64,000 nt of DNA from Vitis vinifera (Eukaryota; Streptophyta; Magnoliopsida; Vitales; Vitaceae), in assembly GCF_030704535.1 (NCBI RefSeq), contig NC_081812.1, forward strand, positions 15,907,001 through 15,971,000, read 5' to 3'. The notes below the pieces were generated by a model, which did no database searches, was not told the DNA's origin, and saw only the letters and a program-made list of their open reading frames with translations. Below, one piece after another: positions 24,601-36,781 of this stretch. A program made the position numbers and the translations under genes. Positions within the stretch are counted from its first letter, which is position 1; each line of letters starts with the position of its first letter.

Positions 24601-26483
24601 GGATTTTGTTGAGAGTCTGTGTATCAGGTAGGCAAGGGTGGGATTGTTTAGCTCTTTCTTGTTTTCCTGTTGGCCTTGATGTGCCTTATATACTTCCTGT
24701 GCACTAGGGTTGTGGCCCATTTTTGTTAGAAACTTCTATTCTATGTATCAAAAATATATATATGTGCAATATGATGAAAAATCCACAGGTATGATACTTC
24801 TGGTTCCATTGGCTCAAGTGGTAAAGGGTTGTAGGGTTTGTGGGAGGTTCTAGGTTCAAATCCCAATGGGGACAAAAATGTACCTATAAAAAAAGGCCTT
24901 TTGGTTCCATGAAATTCAAATAAGATTCAGATATTATATATCTGATAGTATGCCAAAAGCATCCACCACCAGTATAAGAAATCACAAATTTGCTTTCTCC
25001 TTCACTATTAATTGATAGTATGTTCATTAAAATCAACTTGCATATATATTTCAAGAGAATAATAGCAAGAAAATAATTAATGTTTTCATAAAGAGATTAG
25101 AATCAAATAATTATTGGATTCAGAAAATCAATCATATCTCCATGTGCTACTTTGTCAAAACTTTTCATGGATTTATGTATCAACTAATGGTAGGGCTATT
25201 ATAGTCAATATATGTGTAGGGGTATCATATTTATGCCAATTGATGCATCATGCTTACCAATGTATATCAGTAGTACATCACTGACTGATAACTGAACCAT
25301 GGTGGTTTCTCTTGATAACAGAAAAAGAGGAATTCTCCCTCAAACTTGGGCTTATTGAGCTGTGGAAAATAGAGAAGAAGAATAAGGTTTATCCACTCAT
25401 TCCATCTCACTACTTTTAAAGGAATTTAGTACTTCAGGTCACTCTATCTCACTACTTTTAAAGGAATTTAGTACTTCACGTGGAAGGCATTTTATTTACA
25501 CATTTGTGAAAGTTATGCTATTGGGAGCAAATTGTACTTGGGCTCTTCTAATAGTATTAGAACCTCAAGGAAGGTGAAAATATAAAGGAGTATCACAGCT
25601 ATCTTGTGTTGACTAATGGACTTTGTTGATGTCTCTTAAATTTTCACCTTCCAAAGAAAAATTTTCTGCATAAACTGGTAAGTGTTATGGTAGCTTTTCT
25701 CATGGTTTAGCTGTGGGGCATTTATGTTGTTTATTTCTTTTAAGTTTTATTGTTCTCATGACAGATTCATGTTGTTTATTTCCTTTCACTGAGTTCTATC
25801 CTTCTTGGAGATTTGTGTTGTTTATTTCTCAGTTTTATCCATGTCCCAAGTTATTCAAGACCTTTACTTTTCTGAGATTATCAATTGGATTGCTGCATAC
25901 ATGATACATGATGGTATAGGATGTAGGCAAATGCACAGACACGAAGATGCCAAGGCAAAACAAAGGCCCAAATGATAAAAATTTCAGTTTCTTTCTTCTT
26001 TTTTTTAGATTTTTCTAATAGCAATAGTGTATTTTTTTCTGAGTGTTGCGTCTTCTTCTTTCTTTAGTGTCTCTTGTACGACTTGTCTACGTAGGATGGT
26101 GCGCCCCTTTTGTTAGGCGGTTTATATATACGAATTTCTGTTTGCCAATCAAAGAAAATAGTATACACTAATTTCTACGAAAGAAGCATTAAAGATGACA
26201 AAACCTACTTGGTGGAAGCATAAATTCTCTTTCGTTTGCGTGAGGCGTGGAGCTCCTCCATAACGCTTTCGACGAGACTGTAAACGGAACAGCTTTGGAC
26301 ACCGCCATGACTGAGAAAAACTCGATCGGTGCGACATATCGGAAAATGAAGCCCTAAATTGGGGTAACTCTTACACTGAAAGGCCCCGAAATGGTGTAGA
26401 CGACATCGGAAGGGATAGAGAGGAGGGGACGAAGTAGAGCGAAAGATGGAGCAGGTATTTACGGCTCGAACCGCCATCGCCAT
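12626..26483 (-). CDS. RNR1: RNR1: organellar RNase II/R-family 3'-5' exoribonuclease (14 exons)
   Basis: Processive 3'-5' exoribonuclease; in Arabidopsis it trims chloroplast (and mitochondrial) rRNA and mRNA ends. Exons in order: 26483-26209, 23691-23532, 23291-23178, 23082-23005, 22935-22804, 21536-21315, 21070-20888, 18251-18189, 18048-17942, 17595-17446, 16749-16590, 15851-15456, 14800-14576, 12745-12626. They sum to 2385 nt, or 794 residues, close to the roughly 800 of the Arabidopsis protein. The first ~90 residues are basic and Ser/Arg-rich, fitting a transit peptide. The RNB domain runs from about 385 to 700. Its acidic metal site reads AIDVDEADE then LDDAL (D403, E409, D411, D412), split across exons 8 and 9. 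Later landmarks are FTSPIRRYMDL and a C-terminal S1-like end. All junctions are GT-AG and in frame. Its long introns (1, 5, 7, 13) collect retroelement debris. Confidence 0.95.
12960..14447. repeat. Possible solo LTR in RNR1 intron 13
   Basis: About 1.5 kb of moderate-complexity DNA inside the intron between exons 13 and 14. It has an LTR-like right part: a TATA-type CTATAAATA near 14150 and a terminal TTTCCCAACA near 14437-14447. The left edge is unclear and I found no convincing target duplication, so both the class and the limits are guesses. Confidence 0.35.
21661..21795. repeat. Imperfect 71-bp tandem duplication in RNR1 intron 5
   Basis: A stretch beginning TTAAAGAATCACTAATG recurs 71 bp downstream (about 21661 and 21732) with scattered changes. 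Both copies end in CATTAACTTGATA-type sequence. It is intronic, with no evident function. Confidence 0.7.
24200..24765 (+). mobile_element. Degenerate LINE (L1-type) 3' fragment in RNR1 intron 1
   Basis: The forward-strand reading is broken by stops and shifts. It still resembles the end of plant L1 reverse transcriptases: a VIWEKVL...KAWTSVNGCFHC zinc-binding stretch (zf-RVT type) at about 24207-24300, then WDLPKEVRD and LLCLFKTICKERG at 24400-24520. The tail near 24640-24760 is also typical. It lies opposite to RNR1 and is dead. Confidence 0.6.
24797..24900 (+). mobile_element. tRNA-derived SINE in RNR1 intron 1
   Basis: A pol III A box TGGCTCAAGTGG (24810-24821) and B box GGTTCAAATCC (24853-24863) at tRNA-like spacing. 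There is no full cloverleaf. A tail with a short A run follows. This is the head structure of plant SINEs, here opposite in strand to the host gene. Confidence 0.6.
25404..25478. repeat. 42-bp tandem duplication in RNR1 intron 1
   Basis: The sequence starting ATCTCACTACTTTTAAAGG occurs at 25404 and again at 25446, nearly identical over at least 33 bp. It looks like a recent local duplication. Confidence 0.8.
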
Positions 26484-27479
26484 CTACAAGAGGACGTGAA
26501 GGAAAGTTGCAGACCTCATGCAGTGAGAAGAAACCCTAAAATGATGTTGATTGAGAGTGAAGAGTATGGAAGATAGGAGAAAACTGATATGATGATTTGA
26601 GGCAGTGCGGGAGGAAGATTGTGGCACTGTGGCTCAGAGTTACCCAAAATGCCTCCATCGGTGTGACGTGGATTCCCAGCCCAGCAAATCAAAAAAAAAT
26701 TCGGATGAGGCGCCCCGCCCCGCATTTACTGAAATATTTGTGTTTATATTTGATCGAACTTCCGAAGGTAAGGAAAAAAATTAAAACTGCCATCTTCTTT
26801 TTGGTGTGATTTAAAAAAATAAATAAAAATGTTTTAAAAAATCAAAAAATTACTTTTAAAAATGTATGGTATTATTCTATAGTTGTTTTTTGAAAATATT
26901 TTATTAATAAGGTGGGTATTCTTTCTAATGAGGATGAACTATATTTTCTTTGTACCAATAATAAATTAATTATTCAATTGCTAAAATTTTACAAATTACA
27001 AAATCTCTCTCGCCCTTTTTAAAAATAAAAGAACCTTGATTTTAAAATTAGAAACAATATGTTTCTTTTAAACATGCTTTAATATTTTGTACCAAATAAA
27101 ATGCTGCCCAATAACACTGCTAGACCCACCACCCAATCCCAGTTTTCACACGAGCCTCATAGACCAATAGGTTCACAAACAGGGTCAGTTTAAAGTAGGA
27201 TGATTGAAAGTAGTTTTCTCATGAATGTTCATCTGTGTTTTAAGGCACAAATATATTCTCAAATTCCCAAATAGACCCAGAAAAATGTCTATTAAGTAGA
27301 TCCCAAAGTGGAGATGCATATCAAATAAATATTGTTTCCATGGTCAATTTACAGAATATTTTTTCACAAACCGTGTAGATTGAAAGGCAACAATATAACA
27401 ACATTGTAAAATGTTCCACACTGATGAAGCCGTATGATCCTAGCAGTCCATACCATCTTCCATCTGTCTCTCGTCCAAA
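26484..27479. other. Spacer: RNR1 promoter side and rhomboid 3' flank
   Basis: About 1 kb between two genes that both read leftwards. It must hold the RNR1 promoter (near 26484-26800) and the rhomboid 3' UTR (near 27300-27479). Strongly AT-rich at 26810-27080. No further gene seen. Confidence 0.6.
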
Positions 27480-30400
27480 TCAATTACAGAGCTGAGAACA
27501 TAGCCCCTGGATCTGGGAACTGGTTGGATCTGCCAATAGATATATACTGGACTTACCATTGCTCGAGCATGTCAGGTTGAGTTGGTTGCCTATCTGGTTG
27601 GACTGCAACAGGGCAATCAGTTCATGCACATTAAATTCATGGATGTAACACCATATATAATACATGTCAAAGATGCATTGGTTAAAAGCCTAAAAACATG
27701 TTCAATAAATGAATAAATCTTGATTATTGGTAATGTCGATCCATTCAACAATGAATTGAACTCATGGAACTTTTCCTATCTGATTAAAGTCCAAAAAGAG
27801 CCTCAGCTAAACACATGCTTCTACTCCCTTGATTATGCGATGCCCTGTCTTCTAGCCGGCAAGTATTGCATATTTTTTCTTTAGCTAATATAGTGCAGGA
27901 TGGTTTGGATGGTCAAACCATTCAATCATAAGCAAATTTCTTACTTGGTCAACAGGCTATCCAGGTTTAAAAATATCGGTTTAGCTTTGAAAGGAGGGGA
28001 CTAACATCTTGACATGTACATGAAGGAAAAAAGGAAGTGTCAGCATTAGTTACCAGACAGTATGCAGGCTCTGTCTTGCAGCTCCATTTTGAAGTAGGGA
28101 CGCAGGACAAATAATGGCACCAAGAACAGCGATCATTTGCATCAACCCCTCGCAGGAGCATAACCAGACCTAGGGTAAGCCTGTAAAATTAGATTAGCTC
28201 AAATCAAACAGCATCCACATTCAATTGTGCTAAATACATGATTGAAGCTCATGATTTAAAGGAAAAACAAAGAAAAATGATAATCCAGATGCAAATTTGC
28301 TGATCATGATCCTACATTTTACATGCTATAGATATCCAGTATTTATCTCTTGGTGCAATGGCGAAGCTTCAAAAGCATCTATATTACTTCATCAGTGGGA
28401 TTTGATCATATTCTCTGCATTTGAGTGACATATTTGGTCAAAACAACCTCAGTCCATTCAGGAAGCCATTGTACACAAATAGGAACCAACTCTCTACCAG
28501 TGTTTCCAGGCAGAATAAAAAAAGGAGAGTCTATTGTTCCACCATTTGAACGTAAACATGATTTGAGCAAGACTTGGACAGGAAAGCAGCAGAGATCAAA
28601 GCTTCAAAAGAGTCGCAGATCTTGCCAAATGGAGAAAACAGGAAACCATCTAGAGGTAAAAGTGGCTACTGGAGGATCTTAGTTACCATGATCAAGTAAA
28701 CAAGGGCATGGGCATTTCATTTGTATGAGCTTGTGGAATTGTGTGAAGAAAATTACTTTTGGTTTCTCGTGCCACTTTTAGTCAGTTTTCAGTCATCAAT
28801 TTCAGTACTGTTTTAAATTTGGTTTTTTTCTGAAGTGGTATCTATTATCTAATCAGAGAAAGGGGGTCAGATTGCACAAAAACAGATTTCAGAGGCTCAC
28901 CCAATGATTAGAAGGATCACAGAAGCCACCCATAGTATGCATTGATATGTCTTGAATTTAGGTTTGGGTGAAGTTGAATGCTCGGGAGAAGCATATATTT
29001 GGCTAACCCAACCAAACTGGGGCCGGATTAGAAACACAAATCCAAGAAGAAAACCTGACAGAAATCCTCCAATATGAGCAAAGTTGTCCACATGTGGAAG
29101 GATTCCCACTGCTAAGTTGATTGCAATGATGATCACGAGGGTCAAGAATGCTGCCAGCTGAACACACTCAATAAATTGTAAGATAAACGGGTTCAAAAAT
29201 AAAACTAGCTAGAGATTCACGATTAAGTCATCTGAGAACCACTCATAAGTACCTTATTAGCATATATTGACCAATTAGTAATGAGCTCAGAAAGCATGCC
29301 TCCAAGTAATCCAAAGAGTGCACCGGAGGCACCAACAGAGATGTTCTCCTGGATGAAAAGGCCTGACAACAGACTACCACCAAATCCAGAGATGACATAG
29401 AGCAATCCAACCTTTACTGTAAGACAACCACACAAAAATTGGGAAGGGATTATAAGCTAAAACAACTCAAATATCAGCAGAAACAAATAATGAAGCCTTT
29501 GTATGTGCAAACAGATTTCCAACCAAAATAAATAATAGTTCTTAAATATCATCCTGGACCCATCAAGCATGACATAAAGGAAACTTAGGGCAACTGCAAT
29601 GAATCCAACTGTTTCAAATGATTTCAAGATTTTTCAGTCTGTGACCTTGAAACTCGTATTGGAATTGAACAAGATCTGAAAATTTGATACAAGCATCAAT
29701 TCAATACGACAAAGAAGAACCGTAGAAAAACTTAAAACACCCCCAATGAGGGGAATCAAAATGAAACCATCTGAACTCCAATTAAGCCCATGAAGTATTT
29801 AGCTCTCAAGAAAAGAAAAGAATACAGGTTTGATTTTACAAAAAAAACAAAAAACAGAAAGAAGTAAAAGAATTAAGGCATATTGATAATGAGATTTTGT
29901 TCATCCTCCACCATACACTTTCATAAAGCCACATCAATTCCAGAGGATAGCTCCCATTACTTCTGCAGCATCATGATGCCGGTCCAGTTATTGCATTTTT
30001 TTTTTTCTAATGTTCTTGCATTATGCCAGGGGTCTTTGGGAGGTAATCACTAAAAATGTTTGGATGCACATTTCAATCTTTTGAACATGAGATCCATAGC
30101 CTCCATTAAGAACATTCGATGCTAATGCTTAAAATCAGGAGTAGATTTTCAGAATGTGTTGAGATCAATACTCAAATTGATGATAGTATGAGTTTTGAAT
30201 ACATACCAAAACCAAATTCTTGCTCAAGCCGAATCCCAATAACCAAAAGACTCAACATATTGGCCAGTAAATGGAAAACTCCACCATGTAACCAAATGCA
30301 AGTGATAAGGCGCCATCCCTGGTGTCTGTCAACCACTCTACTTACGTCTAGGGCGCCCATCTTCTGTAGCCTAAAGAAATCGCATTTTCTCAGATAAATA

Positions 30401-31066
30401 CAACCAGTCCGTATCAATATTCACTGTCTATGGAAAAGGAAAATCGCAGGTCACAGGCTCACAGCTTAATTGATTAAGTGACACAGAATTTCAAATTAAT
30501 CCTAATTTTAGTGTCAAAGACTCCATCAGCTAAATCCCATTTAATTAGGATTGCCCATCAAAAATTAAAAGGTGTGAATATCTCGTTCGAGTTTCTGCCC
30601 CTTTCATTTCCCTAATTTTTCCCAGAAACCAAACAGAGGGTAATAATTAAAAGAGCCCAGAAGACCATACTGAAGCATTTAGAGAAGGAAAAAAATAAAA
30701 TCAGATTAAATCTAAACAAGTCAACAAAACTCACGTCGATGATGAAGGCCCAAGAAGAGGGTTCTCCTTAAACGGTTGAAAGGAGAACCTGCCCAAGAAA
30801 TCGGCAATGCAGGAAATGGAGTTCTTGGGACAATTGTTGACGTACATGGTGATTCCAAACATAATAATATTGGCCACAACAAATGAAGGTATCAACCATG
30901 GAACCCATTTCTTGAAATGCTTGATTTCTCTGTAGACCACCGGCACCGGCCCTGGACTCGGAGATGGCAATAGTGGAGGTGTGTCAACTTCAACCGGGTG
31001 GATCACATTACTGCCCCGCTTTGAAAGAACCCGAATTTCAATGCTTGATGAAGGATCTCTCGCCAT
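27480..31066 (-). CDS. RBL: Rhomboid-like intramembrane serine protease (6 exons)
   Basis: Polytopic secretory-pathway membrane protease that cleaves transmembrane segments. Exons: 31066-30735, 30370-30207, 29416-29253, 29157-28901, 28180-28054, 27602-27480. They total 1167 nt, or 388 residues, normal for plant RBL1-7-type proteins. A Pro-rich cytosolic N-terminus is followed by a first membrane segment ([20 protein letters not shown]), the HQGWRL...WLH motif in exon 2, catalytic Ser at about 196 in [10 protein letters not shown], and catalytic His at about 248 in DNFAHIGGF. Both catalytic residues are present, so it is predicted active. The Cys-rich tail ([22 protein letters not shown]) is typical of this plant branch. 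An in-frame ATG at 31105 would add 13 residues; I prefer 31066, whose MARD-type start resembles relatives. Confidence 0.93.
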
Positions 31067-33081
31067 TGCAAACAACTTGCAGAAGTTGGGATTAATGGGA
31101 TTCAAGGTTTATACAAATCATAGGTATCAGACAAAGTCAAAACATTTTACCAGCTCAGTAGGCGGATGACGGCTGCCTATCGCCAGACGTTACTTTTCCT
31201 TGTTTTTTGCCTTGGTTTTTTTCATGTGGGCCAAATGATGACGGCGGGACGGTCAGTTTGGTGGCCCTCCGTCGCTGAATACGGTTAAGGTTAGGTTAAG
31301 CTGACAAGCTCTTCCATGTCTTAATTGTGAAATTTTTATTAACAGTTTAAAATACTCCAAGTATGGATTAGTTGATCTGATCAATCCAATTCATTCACAT
31401 ATTAGAAAAATGTAAAAGAAAAAAACATAAGGGTTGAATTTTTCATAGCCATGGCCCTATTTCTTAGATTTCACGACGCAAATCCTATAGACTTTGGCCA
31501 CCTGCCCACATGGGAAAATTATAATAAGGAGAATCTCAATTCAAAGGCACATGCCCAGCAGATTAAGTCAAAGTTCGCACGCTCATTACTCATGGGTTCA
31601 ATCAGGATTGGCCATGCCTTCAGTGGAGCAAGGGAAAAGGGTAGAATTTAAGTCACATTTATCTTACCCGACCAACAAAAAAATGCTTCCGGAGTGACGA
31701 GGAAGAGGGGCACACCCGCAGCCTCGGCTTGTGGCCCTTTTAGTGGTAAGTAATAATTGTTGCTTGTTAGGGAATGAAACCCAGACTCCAGAGTAGAGCG
31801 ACAGGCAAACCACATCGTTGACTTCGGCATGCTCAATGGCCCACCATGCTAGTATGCTACAAAAGAGAAAGACAGTTGTTAAACGCCCTATCTAAAAAAT
31901 TTATGGACCATTTTTTAAAATTTGAAAAACTACTTGTAAGGTGAAACATCGCTTATAATGATTTCCAAACAAATTTTTGATAGATAATTCTTCCACAAGC
32001 ATTTACAAATAAATCATTTTTATTATAAATACTTCAAGTAAAATTTTTATTAACGTACTCTTAATAAAATCATTAATCTCATTAAATAATAAATTAATAA
32101 ATTATTAATTAAAATATTAATTTTAATTAATTTTAGGAGTTGTTTGATTGCTCAAATATAACATATGATAGGATAACATATCTCATATTTGTAGGATAAT
32201 GTCATTGGATAAGTGAAGCTCGTATATTCAATAACATAATATAATTTTTTTTATTTATAAATTTAAAATATTTCAATAATAAATATGTTAATAAATCAAA
32301 ATATATATTTATTAAATTTTGAATTATTGAACAATTTCTAAATCATAGTAAACATAAGATAAGTTTTATATCTTTTAATAGCAAATATTGTAATACAATG
32401 TATTTTTTATTTTAAATAGGTACAAAAAAAATAATATGTATTTCATTTTTTTTATTTTACAAATTAAATAAAAATATGACATAAACATGTCCCATTATAA
32501 CATATTTTATTATATATAATATCTTAAGATATTATATTTATTGAATATGATATCCAATAATATCATTTATTATTAGAAATTATATTATCGAATATTAATA
32601 AGAAATGATATCCTTGAATATTAATACTATGATATCATAAAATACAGATATCGGATTTTGATCTCAACCACCAAGGATAGCCGAAGAGTATTATTTTATA
32701 AAAGTTTTATTATACCCATACACCAATAATTATTCATCTTAAAAGTTGTTAATATTGCACCTTTTAAACACCATTAGTATGATATTCTACCTAAGGATGC
32801 CTCGAGGATTTATAACGGTTCCAATAAATTTGTTTCAAAGTTAAAATATTTAATAAATTTAAAAATCAAAAGACATAATTTTTTTTTTCAAATCTAAAAC
32901 TTGTAATAAATAAAAATTTAAAAAATAAATTTAAAATTATTTAAATTATAAATTTTAAGTATTATATGTATATATATAACTCCTATAATGACTTGCGAAA
33001 CCACTCATATAAATCAAGTTTCATGATACTATGAATCAAATAGAATCTCATAGTTAGTAATTCTTTTTTATTATTCATAAG

Positions 33082-33625
33082 TGTAAAGACTCCTCTCCCT
33101 GATGACACGTGGCGCGCCTTGCTATCCAGAGCGACTCCATCCGGACTCCCCAAAGAGGGACACGTGGCGCGCTCCCCTATCCGGACTTCCTCAGGGAGAA
33201 GCACACGACCCTCACAAACATCACATCCGGACGATAGCATATCCTATCCGAATATGTTGTCTGGATCGTTGACTAAAGTGAGCAAGTCTTACTACGTCGT
33301 TCCGACAGCCTGCCACAACCCACATTCTGCCACCTACAAAGCGAAAGGACAGAAATAATGACAAGTCACCTCCCACGATCTTTGACAGCCGCCCGTAGGG
33401 TGATGATGGCCCTGCCACCACCTAGAGGCATTATGACGAGCCAAAAAGTCTCCCTACCATTAAAGAGGAAGGCAGAGTTTCTAATAGTATATATAAGGAC
33501 CTTCACACAATGAGGAAGGTAAGCTTGCTATACCTAGAAAAAGGCCAACTGCTTAATCTCTTTAACCATGGCTAACAAAACCATCGGAGGGTGTGTCCGG
33601 ACACCTTGTCCGGACATCTTTTACA
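33082..33625. repeat. Solo-LTR-like repeat with two ABRE/G-box copies
   Basis: A GC-richer island within AT-rich DNA. Its ends form a short inverted repeat (TGTAAA...TTTACA), and TATATATAA lies at 33488-33496. The left half has a direct repeat ACACGTGGCGCGC at 33105-33117 and 33160-33172. TCCGGAC-type sites recur at least five times. I see no matching target duplication (ATAAG versus GGGAC), so it could be a truncated element rather than a clean solo LTR. Confidence 0.5.
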
Positions 33626-33793
33626 GGGACAACTAAACCAGAACTCAATCTTGATTGAAAACGTGCGTCCACTTGGCAGCTATGTGGATCATCAGGACGC
33701 AAGGCCTCAACAATAAGGACTTGCAATTTTGAAGTGTGTGCATATATAATGTGAATATGACATGTCACACATGAAGTTTCTAACATTGTACAA

Positions 33794-33921
33794 CATGTAG
33801 TATAGTTTATTTTAGCTATATAAACAATACAGACAATAGTTGTATGCGATGAAGCTACATGTGATATATTTCTTTTAACTATATAAACAACACAAACAAT
33901 ATCAACGTGGGATGAAGTGAG
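33794..33921. repeat. 64-bp imperfect tandem duplication
   Basis: Two head-to-tail units, 33794-33857 and 33858-33921. Both contain CTATATAAAC and end in GATGAAG-type sequence. There are about a dozen differences between the units. Confidence 0.75.
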
Positions 33922-35398
33922 TGGTTCCCATCCATCCTCACCGCTCGACGCATTCACACCTCCTCACTATATGACACATGCACACCCATCACACCGCCAC
34001 AATTGTTTACCTTTTGTTTTTTGAAATTTTCCACATTTACAAACATTTTTTCAAACCCAAATCACTTCTCGTAGTTTAATAAGATGATTAAAGTGTAGGC
34101 ATACCAAATACTTTGTAAAACATGTATAAAAACCCTTCAAAAATAATTCAAAATTTACGTATTATGGATTTAAAAATATTATATAAGATGATCAAAGTAT
34201 CTATATTATTAAAAAGTACAACCTTGATGATAAAAAATAGTAGTTTTAACCCAAAAATATTTGTCATTTTAGTTATTTTTAGATACTCGTATAAATATAT
34301 GTATCAAAACATGTTTTTTTTTCAATTGCTTTTATGGCTTTTTCTATTTGAGAAAAATATATATATATATAATTTATAAAAATAAATATGAAGGGAAAGG
34401 GAAAAATAAAAAAAGTGACAATCGTATTATCCACAAACTCCCTATTCACCGAACCCGTTGCATTTTGAGTAATTCGAAGGATTAAAATTGGAAATATTAT
34501 TTTGGAATGGAAAAAAATGTTTTTAATTGAACTTTTGGAGAATTAAAGTCACAAGTGACTTTTTTAAATATTGTCAAATGGACTTTTAATTGAAATGAAA
34601 GTTTGAGAAACCCTTGAAATGTAAATAATGTTTTTTTTTCGAAGTTTTCTTAATAAAAATGTTTTATTTTAAAAGTTTTTTATAAGGTTGAAATTGTTTG
34701 TTGTTTATAAGGTTAAGTACTTATGTACAATATGAGATATCACAAATATCCTCTATAGAAACACAATATCCTTGTTGTGTCTCATAGGATTGTGAGGTCA
34801 AATAGATAAATATTCCTTACAAGACAAAACAAGCCTATTTTGATATTATTTGTAATGATTTGTATTCAATCGTGTAGGTATTACCTACTTTTAGACCAAA
34901 TGAACAAATGAAAATTGAGCTTTTAGAGAAAGAAAATCAAAAAACCTTTTAAAAGCTATCATAAAATAGGTTTAGATTGATAGTTATCTAATGTTGATGT
35001 TCTATATTTTGTTCTAATTTTCAAGAAACTATCCAATGAAAAAATGTTAGAAAAATTATTTTATATGTTTGATTTTATTATGAAACACATAAAAAAAAAA
35101 AAACAATTATAAGTAGTTAAAAATTTATATATTTTTATTCAATAGTTAAAATAAATAAAATATATTTAAAGTAATATATAAAAATTATTTTTTTAAAACC
35201 TATTTTTCTTTACATTTTCTTTTTTCTATTTTTTATTCTTTCTCCGCAATTTTTTTATAACCAAACATAATATTAAAAAAAATCATTAGACTTATAAAAT
35301 ATTTCTAATTTATATAAAGTTTTTTTAAAAATGATTTTATAAAATATTTCTAATTTTTCTAATTTTTAATTTTTAAAATAAAAATAAATAAATATTAA

Positions 35399-35407
35399 AA
35401 AATTAAA
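35399..35407. repeat. Left 9-bp target duplication of the Mutator-like element
   Basis: AAAATTAAA directly before the left inverted repeat; AAAATTAGA directly follows the right one (38403-38411). Eight of nine bases match, and 9 bp is the usual Mutator size. Confidence 0.7.
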
Positions 35408-35580
35408 GGGATAACGATTAAAAAGGATAAAATTCTTTCAATATTGCAAAACTAACCCCCCACTTTTAATAGCCTAAAAAATTACCTAACTCGAACACAA
35501 ATACCCTTCAACTATTTCAGTCCCCTTTTCCTTCTTATTCTAATTTTATTTCACTCTCTTCATATTTTTTTATTCTTTCT
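35408..35580 (+). repeat. Left terminal inverted repeat of the Mutator-like element
   Basis: Aligns with the reverse complement of 38230-38402. Shared landmarks are GGGATAA, GGA(T/C)AAAATT, CTTTTAATAG, AATACCCTT and a T-rich stretch ending TTTTTTTATTCTT. Confidence 0.75.
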
Positions 35581-35972
35581 TTTATCACAAATACTCGTAT
35601 ATCTTCCTCGTCAAGCCAAACCATTACTTGACACTTGAGACCACCACCAGATTCTTTCTAGGCCATATAGAACATAGCATGGGGTTCATCACTTCTCTCT
35701 TGATTTCCAATTTGGTACAATGCACTTCTTCTTTTCTTGTTAAGTCTTTTTCCTTTTTTTATTTCATTAGATTCACTTTGTTTGCTAAGAAACCATACGT
35801 CTTCTCTTTTTTTGGCGTTCAAATCAAATTAAAAAATGCAACACCTAGAGTTGATTTTATGTTCTTTTCCTTAGTTTTTTGGGCAACCAAACAAAGCGTT
35901 GATGTTGCAATAGTAGAAGATGGGGCCAAATTGTCATTATATGTGCCAAGAAACAAGGAGATCTTGAGTTTT

Positions 35973-36781
35973 TCCTCTTGTGTCAATATTAGAAACTTCT
36001 CATGTTGTTTTGGTGAAAATGAGGTTCAAGTAGTTGATTTTGCTTTTTCAAGTATCTCTAGGAATACTACTCAAAATTTGGTCGCATGCGTTTGTTCATG
36101 TAAATTAAGAGCCAAATCTTACTTGATCATAATAACATGAAGCAAAATCTTGGTGAGTCTGTGCTTTAATATTGAAATCGATGATTGAATGGATTAGTGT
36201 CTCTGTAAATTTGATATAAAGCCATTGTTGTTCACTAACAGAAAAAAGTATGAGAGTTTTGAGATTCCATTAAAGTCTACATATATTGGGGCCTATCTTT
36301 GGCAAAATTCAAATATGGGCATGAGTCATCAGAAGGCTTTTACTTAGCAATAGTGCTTAATGGAGAAATGGTTCTACTTCTCAGGGATATGAGGAAATAA
36401 GCATTTAAAAAAAGACTAATGTCACCTTTGGTTTTTACAATGTCATATTCATTACAAAGAAAATACACATTTTTGGAAAAAAAAAAGTTGCATGACACTA
36501 AGGCTCAATTTCAGGACAATGGCCAAAATCATAATCTATCAATTGAGTATGACACAATCGGTGTAGACAACCTCTTTCTCGCCATCCGCATAGATAGTAA
36601 GATGGTAATACAGGTGAAGCACTTCCGATGGAAGTTTTTGGGAAATCAAACCATTTTGATTGATAGGCTCCTGGTATAAGTTTTATGAGATGTCCATAAT
36701 TGGTCGTTTGGTCTAACTATTGGAATGCAATTTTCATATTCCAAACCTGTTCCTCAACTGATAAATTGTTTGACATTTTGT
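35973..36781 (+). pseudogene. DUF868 family pseudogene (captured copy)
   Basis: DUF868 proteins are plant-specific, about 300 residues, and of unknown function. The copy starts with a recognisable RNFSCCFGENEVQV...TTQNLVACVC segment (start of DUF868). It reaches a stop at about 36138, continues with further stops and shifts through a PLLF...YES region and GFYLAIVLNGEMVLLL at about 36330-36390, then a clear block (KAQFQDNGQNHNLSIEYDTI ... RIDSKMVIQVKHFRWKF) to 36679. It ends after another shift with the DVHNW...AIFIFQTCSSTDKLFDIL block at about 36690-36781. Several stops and frameshifts make it non-functional. It sits wholly inside the Mutator-like element, which explains its origin. The 170-residue open frame at 35628-36140 only partly overlaps it and is not a real gene. 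Confidence 0.8.

Larger units (their letters stand above)
31106..35398. other. AT-rich spacer with LTR-like and tandem repeats
   Basis: The rhomboid promoter should lie in the first part. 31860-33060 is very AT-rich, with many short palindromic AT runs. 33082-33625 is a GC-richer LTR-like repeat and 33794-33921 a tandem duplication (listed separately). 34000-35400 is again AT-rich and gene-free. The reading frames here lack family motifs. Confidence 0.6.

Noticed and set aside
24797..24870. Functional tRNA gene
   Set aside because: A and B boxes are present, but I cannot fold acceptor and anticodon stems; a SINE head explains it better.
33119..33358. Open frames in the GC-rich repeat as small genes
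   Set aside because: They arise from the higher GC content of the LTR-like repeat; no motif, and the frames are open on both strands.
35628..36140. 170-residue open frame as a real gene
   Set aside because: Only its last third matches DUF868. The rest has no family, and homology continues past its stop in shifted frames. It lies inside the Mutator-like element.
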